Assembly (NCBI RefSeq): GCF_014332515.1 | Contig: NZ_VFSD01000009.1 | Coordinates: 62,001-126,000, forward strand | DNA: 64,000 bases | Origin: Pontibacter beigongshangensis | Lineage (GTDB): Bacteria; Bacteroidota; Bacteroidia; Cytophagales; Hymenobacteraceae | Reading direction: 5' to 3' | Shown: positions 56,401 through 64,000 of the stretch, piece after piece | How the letters are laid out: each line of letters opens with the position of its first letter | How positions within the stretch are numbered: the first letter of the stretch is position 1 | Translations under genes and position numbers: made by a program | Notes under the pieces: generated by a model | Seen by the model: only the letters and a program-made list of their open reading frames with translations | Database searches by the model: none | Told to the model about the DNA's origin: nothing

Positions 56401-56955
56401 ATGATATTTACCGAAACCAAGCTAAAAGGAGCCTATATAGTTGACATAAAGCGGATCGAAGATGAACGCGGCTTTTTCGGACGGGCATGGTGCCAGAAGG
56501 AATTTGAGGAAATGGGGCTTTCTGCCAATGTAGTCCAGACCAATTTGTCTTCGAACAAAAAAAAGGGAACCCTCCGGGGGATGCACTTCCAGGTAACGCC
56601 TTTTGCCGAATCTAAACTGGTGCGATGCACGCGAGGGGCACTTTATGATGTGATTATTGACCTGCGCCAAAACTCACCAACCTATATGCAATGGCTGGGG
56701 GTAGAACTGACAGCAGACAGTTTCAGGATGCTGTATGTGCCTGAAAACTTTGCACACGGTTTCCTGACACTGGAGGATGACACCGACATCACCTACCAGG
56801 TTACTCAGTTTTATGCACCCGGGGCGGAAAGGGGCATTCGTTTCAACGATCCGGCTTTTAACATACAGTGGCCCATAGAACCGCAGATCATCTCTGAAAA
56901 AGACAAAGCACATGCTAATTTTGTGCATGAGCTCGCACAGCCAATAGCAGGTTAG
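56401..56955 (+). CDS. rfbC: dTDP-4-dehydrorhamnose 3,5-epimerase-like (RmlC family)
   Basis: A 184-residue cupin-type sugar epimerase. Key motifs are ERGFFGRAW, TLRGMHFQ (catalytic histidine), RGALYDVIIDLR, VPENFAHGFLTLED and the conserved tyrosine in DITYQVTQFY. The family epimerises 4-keto sugars linked to dTDP or CDP. The start is 8 bases after the SDR stop. Given rfbF upstream, a CDP-linked substrate is possible, so the rhamnose name should be taken as family only. Confidence 0.88.
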   Translation: MIFTETKLKGAYIVDIKRIEDERGFFGRAWCQKEFEEMGLSANVVQTNLSSNKKKGTLRGMHFQVTPFAESKLVRCTRGALYDVIIDLRQNSPTYMQWLGVELTADSFRMLYVPENFAHGFLTLEDDTDITYQVTQFYAPGAERGIRFNDPAFNIQWPIEPQIISEKDKAHANFVHELAQPIAG

Positions 56956-57012
56956 CCAGCCCATCCAGCTGCCAGCACCAGCCTGCCAGGCATCTTGATA
57001 TACACTCTTGGG

Positions 57013-57054
57013 AGCAGCAAATGCTCTAAAGGGCCTTTTTCATTAGCATAATTT
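57013..57054 (+). repeat. Dispersed CTCCGGAGGGGC repeat, copy 17
   Basis: AGCAGCAAATG, CTCTAAAGGGCC, TTTTTCATTAGCATAATTT; 57 bases after the RmlC-like gene. The core is diverged (CTAAAGGG). Confidence 0.7.
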
Positions 57055-57181
57055 AAATAGCACTGTGAGCGTGAGGGTTGGTTGATAGCAAATTGCGACT
57101 CTGAGACAAACGTAATTGTGCTGCTTCACGTCGTAACCCCGCCTGATGAGTGCGGACATAAAAGGAGTCGGAATCAGGGGG

Positions 57182-57229
57182 AATTATGCTAATCAAAATG
57201 GCCCTCCGGAGGTTTGTTCGGCTGCTAAC
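57182..57229 (-). repeat. Dispersed CTCCGGAGGGGC repeat, copy 18
   Basis: Reverse orientation: AATTATGCTAATCAAAATGG, CCCTCCGGAGG, CGGCTGCT. It forms an inverted pair with copy 19. Confidence 0.78.
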
Positions 57230-57320
57230 TACCGGTCATTAAAGCAGAAGGCGCCCTTCCACTCAGTCCTGACTCTGGCCGATGTTTAAACAATGGAGGC
57301 AGGCGGCTATCGTCTTAAAA

Positions 57321-57364
57321 AGCAGCAGCAGAAGGTCTGGAGGGCAGATTTTATTCAAATAATT
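57321..57364 (+). repeat. Dispersed CTCCGGAGGGGC repeat, copy 19
   Basis: AGCAGCAGCAGAAGG, TCTGGAGGGC, TTTATTCAAATAATT, ending 153 bases before the next gene. Confidence 0.78.
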
Positions 57365-57390
57365 GAGTGGGCTCAGCAAGATGGCGGCTG

Positions 57391-57428
57391 GCACCTTCAG
57401 AAAGCACCTGGCAACGCTCTGAAGGTGC
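57391..57428. promoter_or_regulatory. CACCTTCAG/CTGAAGGTG inverted repeat upstream of the GT4 gene
   Basis: Arms GCACCTTCAG (57391-57400) and CTGAAGGTGC (57419-57428), 18-base loop, 89 bases before the glycosyltransferase. The arm sequence is that of the inverted repeat upstream of rfbF. Confidence 0.4.
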
Positions 57429-57516
57429 TATCCTTATGTTTCTTGAGGAGTAGCGCCTGAAACCGACCCAACCACAGGTGCTTTTTCCACTCCTTTACAC
57501 CTAATTCACCGGCTTC

Positions 57517-58704
57517 ATGCGCATTCTTATCATACATAACCATTACAAACAAGTTGGAGGCGAAGACACTGTATTTTTTGCGGAAGCCGACTTGCTGGCA
57601 AAGCACGGACATCAGGTCGAGAAACTGGCCTTTTCTAATAATGAGGTCGTTACGACTCTTGATAAGTTGCAGGCTGCCCTCGGCGTGGTCTATAACCCAC
57701 AGAGTGCCAGCCTGATAAAGAAAAAGATACAGCAGTTTAAGCCGGATGTGGTGCATGTCCATAACTTCTTCCCTTTGGTATCGCCGGCCGTGTTCTCGGT
57801 TTGCCAGCGGCTTGGCGTTCCGGTTGTCATGACACTGCATAATTACCGGCTGGTGTGCCCCAGCGCTCTGCTTTTTTACCAGGGAAAAGTGCAGACAGAC
57901 AATATCAACAAGACTTTTCCGGTAGATGCTATCCTGAAAAAAGTATACCGCGACTCTGCTTTTCAGACAGCCTCTGTAGTGCTTGCAACAGGCATACACA
58001 AACTCATAGGAACCTGGCGCAACAAGGTCGATCGGTTTATTGTGCTTACTCCGGGAGCAGCCGGGCTCTTTCAGCACTCCTCGCTCCGGCCAAAGCAGGG
58101 GCAACTGGTGGTAAAGCCCAATTTTACCGCCGACCTGGGGGTAGGGGCCGATAGCAGAGCAGACTACTTTCTATTCGTAGGCAGGCTTACCACAGAAAAG
58201 GGAGTAGAGACGCTTCTGAAAGCTCATCAGCTGCATCCTTTCCCTCTAAAAATTATTGGTGATGGACCCCTAGCCGACACGGTGGCAGCCTATGCCGCAG
58301 AGAACGCAACGGTTGCGTACCTTGGTTTTCAGGGGAGGGAGCGGGTAGTGCAGGAGCTAAAGCAGGCAAAGGCACTTATTTTCCCTTCGGAGTGGCACGA
58401 AACCTTTGGCATGACCATCGTGGAGGCTTTCTCCACGGCTACACCTGCTATTGCGGCGCGTATTGGTGGTGCTGCCCACCTGGTGCAGGACGGCTACAAC
58501 GGGTTGCTCTACACGCCAGGTGCGGCAGCAGAACTGGCCGAAAAAGTAAAGCTGCTGCAACAGGATGTGTCGCTGATAGCCACATTAGCCGGCGGAGCAA
58601 GACGGAGCTACGAGCAATCTTATACCCCTGAAGCCAATTACCGCATGTTATCAGCCATTTACGAAGATGTGATCGCTTCTAAAAAAGCCAAAGCCCACCT
58701 GTAG
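57517..58704 (+). CDS. GT4-family glycosyltransferase
   Basis: A 395-residue GT-B glycosyltransferase: N-terminal RILIIHNHYKQVGGEDTVFF and PDVVHVHNFFPLVSPAVF, C-terminal LFVGRLTTEKGVETLL, LKIIGDGPLA and FPSEWHETFGMTIVEAFSTA with the E-x7-E nucleotide-sugar motif. It retains the sugar configuration; donor and acceptor are unknown. It should extend the polysaccharide repeat unit in the cytoplasm. It converges with the GT61 gene, whose terminator overlaps its 3' end. Confidence 0.92.
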   Translation: MRILIIHNHYKQVGGEDTVFFAEADLLAKHGHQVEKLAFSNNEVVTTLDKLQAALGVVYNPQSASLIKKKIQQFKPDVVHVHNFFPLVSPAVFSVCQRLGVPVVMTLHNYRLVCPSALLFYQGKVQTDNINKTFPVDAILKKVYRDSAFQTASVVLATGIHKLIGTWRNKVDRFIVLTPGAAGLFQHSSLRPKQGQLVVKPNFTADLGVGADSRADYFLFVGRLTTEKGVETLLKAHQLHPFPLKIIGDGPLADTVAAYAAENATVAYLGFQGRERVVQELKQAKALIFPSEWHETFGMTIVEAFSTATPAIAARIGGAAHLVQDGYNGLLYTPGAAAELAEKVKLLQQDVSLIATLAGGARRSYEQSYTPEANYRMLSAIYEDVIASKKAKAHL

Positions 58705-58719
58705 CAGGATGGGCTTTGG
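58688..58719 (-). terminator. Terminator of the GT61 gene overlapping the GT4 gene end
   Basis: Stem CCAAAGCCCA / TGGGCTTTGG with an extended inner CCT/AGG pair; on the minus strand it is followed by CTTTTTTAG, a proper T-run. The left arm lies inside the last codons of the GT4 gene. Confidence 0.7.
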
Positions 58720-58741
58720 TCTCTTCAAAGTACTGAATTGC

Positions 58742-59998
58742 TTAAATTAGGTTCTCTTCCGATACTTCGGCTCTTTTAGTTGTGGCACTTTGTAGCTTTT
58801 CGGCTTCCATACGGGCTATGGCGGATAGCACCTTGTCTATTTCTACGGTAATATGCTCTCGTTGCCCGTGGTCGGCATTCTTTATGTTGTTGTTGCCTTT
58901 GCAGATAACATAATCGTAGTCCAGCCCGATTTTTGGGGCTATGTCGTAGAAAGGTTCCAGAATAAAGCCCTCACTGAATATTTCGATGAGCCTGGTGCCG
59001 GGTTTGCAGAACAGCATATTGATGAGTCCGGCTCCTGTAGCCCCTATGACGACCTCTGCCTGCGAAAACATTTTTATCCTCTCCAGCATACTGTACTTGC
59101 TCGAGATTATGTTGCGGAAGCCAAGTGGCTCCAGGGCCTCAAGCAGTTCTTTCTCGTTGAGCACATTCCGAATGGCGGAGTCGGAGCGGCTGATGTACAG
59201 CCGAAGCGGCTTTTCATTTGCTTCAACCTCTTCCAGCGGTAAAAAGGCATTGCGGTTAAACTGGCAGAGCCATTCCGGCACTATAGTATGGATGCCGCGA
59301 GGTGCCGTGGAGGCTATGATGCCATCGGCTGCTATATGCGGATGTTCATCGCCAGCTATCAGTTTTTCTTTAGGTATGCCAAGCATTTCCAGGGTCTCTG
59401 TCTGGTAGCTGTAGCGTAAACTAGGCACCAGGAACCAGTCGACAAGATCGTAGAGGCCGCTTTCCTGCAGGAGGTGCAGCCGTGGGAGCACATCTACAAA
59501 CCAATGCGAAATGTTGTTCAGGCCAGCCCCACCTGTAAGTAGCGTAAATACGGTGCCTTCGTAATAGTCTGGCTCATTGAAATATCGCTGATCAAAAATG
59601 TTGTTACGGTCAGGTGGTGTTACCTTTCCATTGGTCAGGCTCAGCGAAACATGATCCACTACCCGGTTAAACCGTGAGATCACGGCAACGCTATTCTGGT
59701 TGTCGGTATAGATCCGACCGCCAGGCACTTCCACCACCAGGTAATCCGTCGTCACACTTTTCAGGGGTTTCCAGTAGTCAGAGCAGGCTGCGAACAGATG
59801 TTCCGATACCTGAAGCGTAGAGGTATGATTGGTATAGATGGAATGGACCTGAATTTCGTTGGTCATCTCGCTGGATGAATCATTTGGGGTAAACCTGCAA
59901 ACGCCAACAGGTTTGTAACGGGTGTTGTGCGGGACAACCCTGCCCAGCACCTGTTTTATTCTTCTTAAACCTTTTATATAGAGAGTATTTAGCTTCAT
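58742..59998 (-). CDS. GT61 (DUF563) glycosyltransferase
   Basis: A 418-residue protein with family blocks NNISHWFVDVLPRLHLLQES, VPSLRYSYQTETLEMLGIP and VVIGATGAGLINMLFCKPGT. Bacterial GT61 members are found in polysaccharide loci, often with unknown donors. It starts the minus-strand group of three that also contains the AlgX-like and MBOAT genes, reading opposite to the GT4 gene. Confidence 0.85.
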   Translation of the reverse strand: MKLNTLYIKGLRRIKQVLGRVVPHNTRYKPVGVCRFTPNDSSSEMTNEIQVHSIYTNHTSTLQVSEHLFAACSDYWKPLKSVTTDYLVVEVPGGRIYTDNQNSVAVISRFNRVVDHVSLSLTNGKVTPPDRNNIFDQRYFNEPDYYEGTVFTLLTGGAGLNNISHWFVDVLPRLHLLQESGLYDLVDWFLVPSLRYSYQTETLEMLGIPKEKLIAGDEHPHIAADGIIASTAPRGIHTIVPEWLCQFNRNAFLPLEEVEANEKPLRLYISRSDSAIRNVLNEKELLEALEPLGFRNIISSKYSMLERIKMFSQAEVVIGATGAGLINMLFCKPGTRLIEIFSEGFILEPFYDIAPKIGLDYDYVICKGNNNIKNADHGQREHITVEIDKVLSAIARMEAEKLQSATTKRAEVSEENLI

Positions 59999-60055
59999 AT
60001 AAGGGATATACTTTATTTAATATATACGTGTAAACATTAATTTTAGGATTGCAAT

Positions 60056-61171
60056 TTATTTAATAAAATTTACAAAATGCTTATCTTTTTCATCCTCAGC
60101 CTCAGAAGCAGGGTTGGTTATTTTTTGAGCTACAATCAAGGCTGCCTTCTCTACCGCAATCTCGTTCCAGTGAGCATCATCGGCAGGGTATAAGGGCTGG
60201 TTTTTTTCGTGGTGCAGGTGTTCAAAAGGGCTTTGCAGGTCCACCACATCCACTTTCCGCTCTCTGAGCTCCGCCATAAGCCTGGGCAGGAAAGTGGGTT
60301 TCTCTCCGGCAGGGAGCAACTGGTAGTAAATGTTTTCCTTGTTGGGGATGGGCATAAAAATAAACCGGATGCCTTTCTCGTCTAGCACATTTTTGTAGCC
60401 TTCTATTACCTGGGCCATATCTTTTATCTCTTTTTCAGAGAATGCCCTGTTGGCGTACTCGCCTTCCAGAAAAAACTCATCTCCGTACTGAATATATGCT
60501 CTGGTGCCATATTTTCGGTCTATATCTGCCAGGGTGCGGTGGTAGAGGGTAACTTTTGTAAATCTGTCGGCCGTGATGAACAAAGAGGTAAGCCAGGGCG
60601 AAGAGTTTATGATTTCGCCTGTATAAGCCCTTAGCCTGGAGTTCATCCCATTGTCTCCTACGGCAGGCAACTCCGGTATGCGACGCTCTATGCTGGCCAC
60701 TATCACCACTTCCGGCGGATTTTTAGTGAACCGCTCTGTTGCCAGAAACCGGTTCATGGTGGCAGGGGCAAAAGAGTATACATGCTTGTTCAGCCGTTTC
60801 TCTAGCATTTCAGATAGCGTTTCGTCCTGCGTCAGTTTCACACCAGTAATATTGGAGTCTCCGATCAGCAGGATATCGCACTTCGTGTCGCGGTTGCGGT
60901 AGCCATAGGCATCGGTGTACCATTCTACCATTTTTTTTTCTGCAAAGGGGGTGCGCGGAGCTAGCTCGCCCTCTTCTTCCATCTTTACATGCATGTTGGG
61001 GTAAAACGGCCCCGACATCACGCGCATGGTGTTGACCGATATCGTTTCCCAGACCCTGAAGGTGAAGGTGTTCATGGGCAGCACCGAAGCCTCGATCAGC
61101 GGATAGGCCACAAACGGCAGCGCGAGCAAGGTTAATTTCAGTAGCAGCTTTTTAACGCCAGGGTTTTGCAT
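60056..61171 (-). CDS. AlgX/AlgJ-like SGNH O-acetyltransferase component
   Basis: A 371-residue protein with an N-terminal membrane anchor (LLLKLTLLALPFVAYPLI) and an SGNH-like domain: LLIGDSNITGVKL holds the nucleophile serine, VIVASIERRIPEL follows, and DDAHWNEIAVEKAALIV holds the Asp-His pair. AlgX and AlgJ work with the MBOAT protein AlgI to move acetyl groups onto polysaccharides in the periplasm. The MBOAT gene lies 27 bases upstream on the same strand, so the pair is very likely one O-acetylation module. Confidence 0.87.
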   Translation of the reverse strand: MQNPGVKKLLLKLTLLALPFVAYPLIEASVLPMNTFTFRVWETISVNTMRVMSGPFYPNMHVKMEEEGELAPRTPFAEKKMVEWYTDAYGYRNRDTKCDILLIGDSNITGVKLTQDETLSEMLEKRLNKHVYSFAPATMNRFLATERFTKNPPEVVIVASIERRIPELPAVGDNGMNSRLRAYTGEIINSSPWLTSLFITADRFTKVTLYHRTLADIDRKYGTRAYIQYGDEFFLEGEYANRAFSEKEIKDMAQVIEGYKNVLDEKGIRFIFMPIPNKENIYYQLLPAGEKPTFLPRLMAELRERKVDVVDLQSPFEHLHHEKNQPLYPADDAHWNEIAVEKAALIVAQKITNPASEAEDEKDKHFVNFIK

Positions 61172-61198
61172 AGCCTTTATGTTATAAATTTGATCTTC

Positions 61199-62671
61199 TT
61201 AAAACTGGAAATAAATAAATTCCTGATTCCCAAACTGCCCGAAGAGGAGTATGGCCAGAATGGCTGTGTAGTACACTCCCCAGCGCACCCACACTGGCCG
61301 CTGCAGGATCAGCTGCGACACACTGCCATTGCGCTGGATCAGGTGCACCATCTCCATAAGGATAATGGAAATAACCGACACCATAAAAACCTTCAGGCCC
61401 TGGTCCAGGAAAAGCACATGGCTCGCATGGGTAAATACCTCCCGGATATTGCCAATGTCGGCAAAGCTGCTTCTTATTATATAAAAAGCATCGCTGATCT
61501 GGTTGGCCCTGAAAAATATCCAGGAAAAACACACCAGAGCAAACACAGTGAGCACCTGCACCCATTTGTACAGAAGCGGGTAGTTATGGAGCCCGATCAG
61601 CTGCACTACCCGGTTGCGCTGGTCTTTGGTGAGGATGCCCACTATCTGGTACATGCCATGTAGCGCTCCCCAAACCACAAAGGTCCAGTTGGCGCCATGC
61701 CAAAGGCCGCTCACCAGGAACACGATAAACAGGTTGTAGTACCAGCGCCACTTCACCACCCGGTTGCCACCCAGCGGAATATACAGGTAATCGCGGAACC
61801 AGGTGGAAAGCGAAATATGCCAGCGGCTCCAGAATTCAGCGATGGTCTTGGCAAAATAGGGGCTGCGGAAGTTTTCCATAAGCTTTATCCCCATCACCTG
61901 TGCCGCACCAATAGCTATATCGGAGTAGCCTGAAAAGTCGCAGTAGATCTGGAAGGCGAAAAAGACAGTGGCAATAACAAAGGATATGCCCTCGAACTCA
62001 CCGGGGTTGTTGTACACCTGATTTACCATCAGGGCCAGGTTGTCGGCAATCATGATCTTCTTAAAAAAGCCCCAGCCCATGCGGCGCAGGCCCCCTGCAA
62101 TCCGGTCGTAGTCGAAGCTGTGGTATTCTTTCAGCTGGCCCAGCAGGTTGCCGGCGCGCTCAATGGGGCCGGCAACCAGCTGCGGGAAATAGGTGACAAA
62201 GAGCGCAAAAACTCCCAGGTGCCTCTCCGGCTTTATCCTTCCGTTATAGACGTCAATACTGTAACTCATGGTCTGGAAGGTGTAAAAGGAGATGCCCATC
62301 GGCAGGAGCAGCTCAAAAGCCGGCATGGCATACGACATGTTCAGCCCTTCGGCCAGGCCCCGTGCGCTATCATTAAAAAAGTTGTAGTATTTGAAGAGCA
62401 GCAGTATAGAAAGATTGGAAAGTAAGCTGACCCACAGAAAAGGCTTTCGTCTATGTTTTTCATCATCCTGGTACTGGCCCATTTTAAGGGAGCAAAGAAA
62501 ATCAATCAGCGTAGACACCACCAGAATAAGGGCATAAGCTGCTTTCCAGGACATGTAGAAGTAGTAGCTGGCCAGTAACAGGATAATCCATCTTCTGTTT
62601 GGAGGCGTCAAAAAGTAAAGCGTTACTACTACCGGGAAGAAAATAAAAAATTCAGTAGAGTTAAATAGCAT
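61199..62671 (-). CDS. MBOAT O-acyltransferase, AlgI-like
   Basis: A 490-residue polytopic membrane protein of the membrane-bound O-acyltransferase family: FEFLLPMGISFYTFQTMSYS-like hydrophobic segments, FWSRWHISLSTWFRDYLYIP and the catalytic-histidine block SGLWHGANWTFVVWGALHG. AlgI-type proteins transfer acetyl across the membrane for polysaccharide O-acetylation, handing it to an SGNH partner. The next gene is that partner. Length and motifs are normal. Confidence 0.93.
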   Translation of the reverse strand: MLFNSTEFFIFFPVVVTLYFLTPPNRRWIILLLASYYFYMSWKAAYALILVVSTLIDFLCSLKMGQYQDDEKHRRKPFLWVSLLSNLSILLLFKYYNFFNDSARGLAEGLNMSYAMPAFELLLPMGISFYTFQTMSYSIDVYNGRIKPERHLGVFALFVTYFPQLVAGPIERAGNLLGQLKEYHSFDYDRIAGGLRRMGWGFFKKIMIADNLALMVNQVYNNPGEFEGISFVIATVFFAFQIYCDFSGYSDIAIGAAQVMGIKLMENFRSPYFAKTIAEFWSRWHISLSTWFRDYLYIPLGGNRVVKWRWYYNLFIVFLVSGLWHGANWTFVVWGALHGMYQIVGILTKDQRNRVVQLIGLHNYPLLYKWVQVLTVFALVCFSWIFFRANQISDAFYIIRSSFADIGNIREVFTHASHVLFLDQGLKVFMVSVISIILMEMVHLIQRNGSVSQLILQRPVWVRWGVYYTAILAILLFGQFGNQEFIYFQF

Positions 62672-63016
62672 CTGAAAAAACAGGGTTAAGGGTTATCGTA
62701 CTTCTATCAAGGCAACTACTGGAATAATGTACTACGTATATAGCAGCTATCTACGGGGCAAAGAGTAGACTTCTATAAATAAGTATGCCCTATATTATAT
62801 AGAAGTTTTACTAAAAGGTTTGGCAATAGACCATTTATTTTTTCAGCTTTCGTAACCTAATTTACTAGGTGTTACAAGCCATGCTTTGCTCCGGCCCAGG
62901 CAGAAAGCCTTTTGATACACAGGAAGGTTGCCTAAGATGTTTTAAACATAGAAACACTTTAATATCGCATACGTTATAGGGGTGGTTGCTTAGCCCTTAA
63001 CATCCCAGCAATTTAT
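62672..63016. other. Divergent intergenic region, no supported gene
   Basis: About 345 bases, AT-rich, between the MBOAT gene and the SGNH gene. A near-miss -7 box (CAAAGAGTA on the plus strand) faces the MBOAT gene. No repeat copy or hairpin was seen. Confidence 0.4.
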
Positions 63017-64000
63017 ATGAAATATAATTTTACCCTTAAGCTATTCCTCGTCTGGCTCTATTCCTTACCTTTTCTCACAGGTTTCTTTGCAGCAAATGCA
63101 CTTGGTCTGGCTGCAGGAGCCACCCCTTCATCACCAGTTCCTTCCCTGGCAGTAGAGGAGGCGAGCACCGGCCGGATGGCCATGGCTGCCCCGGCCGGAG
63201 TGCGGGCGGTGCCTTCTCTGGTTCGTGCCATCAGCGTTAACTGGCTGGCGGCGGAAGGCGCTTCGGGCTACGTGATAGAGGCTGCCCCCACTGCCGGTGG
63301 CCCTTTTACCGAAATAGCCACCGTAAGTGCACCGCTTACAACATTCCGGCATGCCGGGCTGGCATATGAGCAACAGGTTTATTACCGGGTAAAAACCATT
63401 GGTAGCAGCCAGGCCAGTTTTAGCCAGGTGGTTACGGCCACCACTCACCCCCAGGGGCACCAGGTAAGGATTTTGGCGCTGGGCGACTCCAATACAGAAG
63501 GTAGCAGCGTCACCACCAACAATGTGGCTGTGCCGGTATCCAGGCGTGCAGGCTACCGAAGCGAGCTTTACCGGCTGCTTTCCCTCACTGAACTGCACTT
63601 TGATTTTGTAGGGCACCTTCAGTCGGGAGGGGAACTGGTGCCAGACCAAGACCATGCCGGGATGAGTGGCATCCGGGATCAGGACGTGGCGAGCCTGCTA
63701 CAGCATGGCTACTATCCGGATTATTTCAACAACAACGAGCAAAAGATCATTACCCAGGGCCCCTACCTGGACACCTACCAGCCAGATGTGATCCTGCTGC
63801 AGGTTGGCATGAACTATCTGGATGGCAGCCCGGGCGGCATGAACGACCTGAAGAATATTCTGGATCAGGTGGACGCTTATGAGGCAAGGGCGAATAAGGA
63901 AGTAACTGTGCTGCTCTCTACCCTGCTGATGCGGGTTTGCTACGAAGAGAATGGAACCTCTTTTTGCCCCAGTCAAAGCGACTTCGAGGCCACGAATAAC
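63017..64000 (+). CDS. Secreted SGNH/GDSL hydrolase with fibronectin-like N-terminus (truncated by window end)
   Basis: Starting at ATG 63017, 328 codons reach the end of the window without a stop. A signal peptide (LFLVWLYSLPFLTGFFAANA) is followed by a fibronectin-type-III-like stretch (RAISVNWLAAEGASGYVIEA, QVYYRVKTI) and then an SGNH domain with ILALGDSNTEGSS (nucleophile serine), DHAGMSG (block II) and VILLQVGMNYL (block III, where GxND is expected and GMNY is read). It may be a polysaccharide deacetylase or esterase acting outside the cell; the catalytic Asp-His lies beyond the window. Confidence 0.75.
   Translation, partial: MKYNFTLKLFLVWLYSLPFLTGFFAANALGLAAGATPSSPVPSLAVEEASTGRMAMAAPAGVRAVPSLVRAISVNWLAAEGASGYVIEAAPTAGGPFTEIATVSAPLTTFRHAGLAYEQQVYYRVKTIGSSQASFSQVVTATTHPQGHQVRILALGDSNTEGSSVTTNNVAVPVSRRAGYRSELYRLLSLTELHFDFVGHLQSGGELVPDQDHAGMSGIRDQDVASLLQHGYYPDYFNNNEQKIITQGPYLDTYQPDVILLQVGMNYLDGSPGGMNDLKNILDQVDAYEARANKEVTVLLSTLLMRVCYEENGTSFCPSQSDFEATNN

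Noticed and set aside
7144-57364. Reading each dispersed repeat as a Rho-independent terminator
   Set aside because: The GC-rich core plus T-run looks similar, but CTCCGGAG has no room for a loop, several copies lie upstream of genes or opposite to them, and true terminators are found separately at several of the same loci (12661, 27811, 35531, 42624).
61185-61192. TAAATTTG on the plus strand
   Set aside because: Matches the -7 box but faces the 3' part of the MBOAT gene on the wrong strand between two minus-strand genes; likely chance.
1-64000. Search for tRNA, rRNA, riboswitch and phage genes
   Set aside because: No T-arm plus CCA pattern, no rRNA segment, no known riboswitch core and no phage structural gene was recognised by eye; a covariance-model scan would be needed to exclude small RNAs.

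Overview
The window reads as a chromosome segment of a Bacteroidota bacterium, most probably order Cytophagales and close to Pontibacter and its relatives in the Hymenobacteraceae (an inference from gene content, roughly balanced base composition and style; no 16S is present). Supporting signs are a PorP/SprF-type type IX secretion protein next to a giant secreted protein with a gliding-motility-type C-terminal sorting domain, Bacteroidota-style -7 promoter boxes (TAnnTTTG), an E. coli-like PfkB, and topoisomerase IV genes in the order parE-parC. No rRNA, tRNA, CRISPR, prophage or intact insertion sequence was seen.

Layout. 1-4.8 kb: end of a lipid-kinase gene, a metallophosphoesterase, a Lon-N-terminal-domain protein, mtgA, and a lipoprotein with a kinase-like GDWDRH motif. 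4.9-13.8 kb: central sugar metabolism: pgi, a tight operon of beta-phosphoglucomutase-like HAD, trehalose-6-phosphate phosphatase and GH65 phosphorylase, then pfkB and fbaA. 14.2-17.3 kb: a transposase remnant, an exonuclease/GIY-YIG nuclease and an AI-2E-type permease. 17.7-27.8 kb: parE-parC, two TPR proteins, and the conserved thrS-infC-rpmI-rplT translation block. 28.4-39.3 kb: small regulators (GAF, LuxR-type HTH, HMA-AraC), an alpha/beta hydrolase, two dehydrogenases and a five-PAS histidine kinase with its response regulator. 39.8-42.5 kb: a copper P-type ATPase and a small HMA chaperone. 42.7-50 kb: PorP/SprF and a 2076-residue T9SS substrate. 51.9-64 kb: an exopolysaccharide locus with initiating transferase, WecG/TagA-type, GT4 and GT61 glycosyltransferases, CDP-sugar and RmlC-type enzymes, and an MBOAT/AlgX-like O-acetylation pair, ending in a truncated SGNH-hydrolase gene.

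How the parts connect. Pgi, PfkB and FbaA form consecutive glycolytic steps; the GH65/beta-PGM pair would feed glucose 6-phosphate into them from a phosphorolysed disaccharide, while OtsB makes trehalose. The order HAD, OtsB, GH65 is that of the domains in the mycobacterial fusion protein OtsB1. The metallophosphoesterase and the kinase-like lipoprotein look like separated pieces of a long fused Bacteroidota protein.

The most unusual signal is a dispersed family of about 45-bp intergenic repeats, at least 19 copies in 64 kb and none inside a gene. The pattern is GCAGCAG, a short spacer, CTCCGGAGGGGC, a T-run, then ATTAGAATAATT. Copies often sit just downstream of a stop codon in the same orientation as that gene; some pairs are inverted. 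A degraded fragment resembling the C-terminus of a REP-associated tyrosine transposase, beside a hairpin ending in GTAG, lies at 14.2-14.3 kb and is a possible but unproven link to how such repeats spread.
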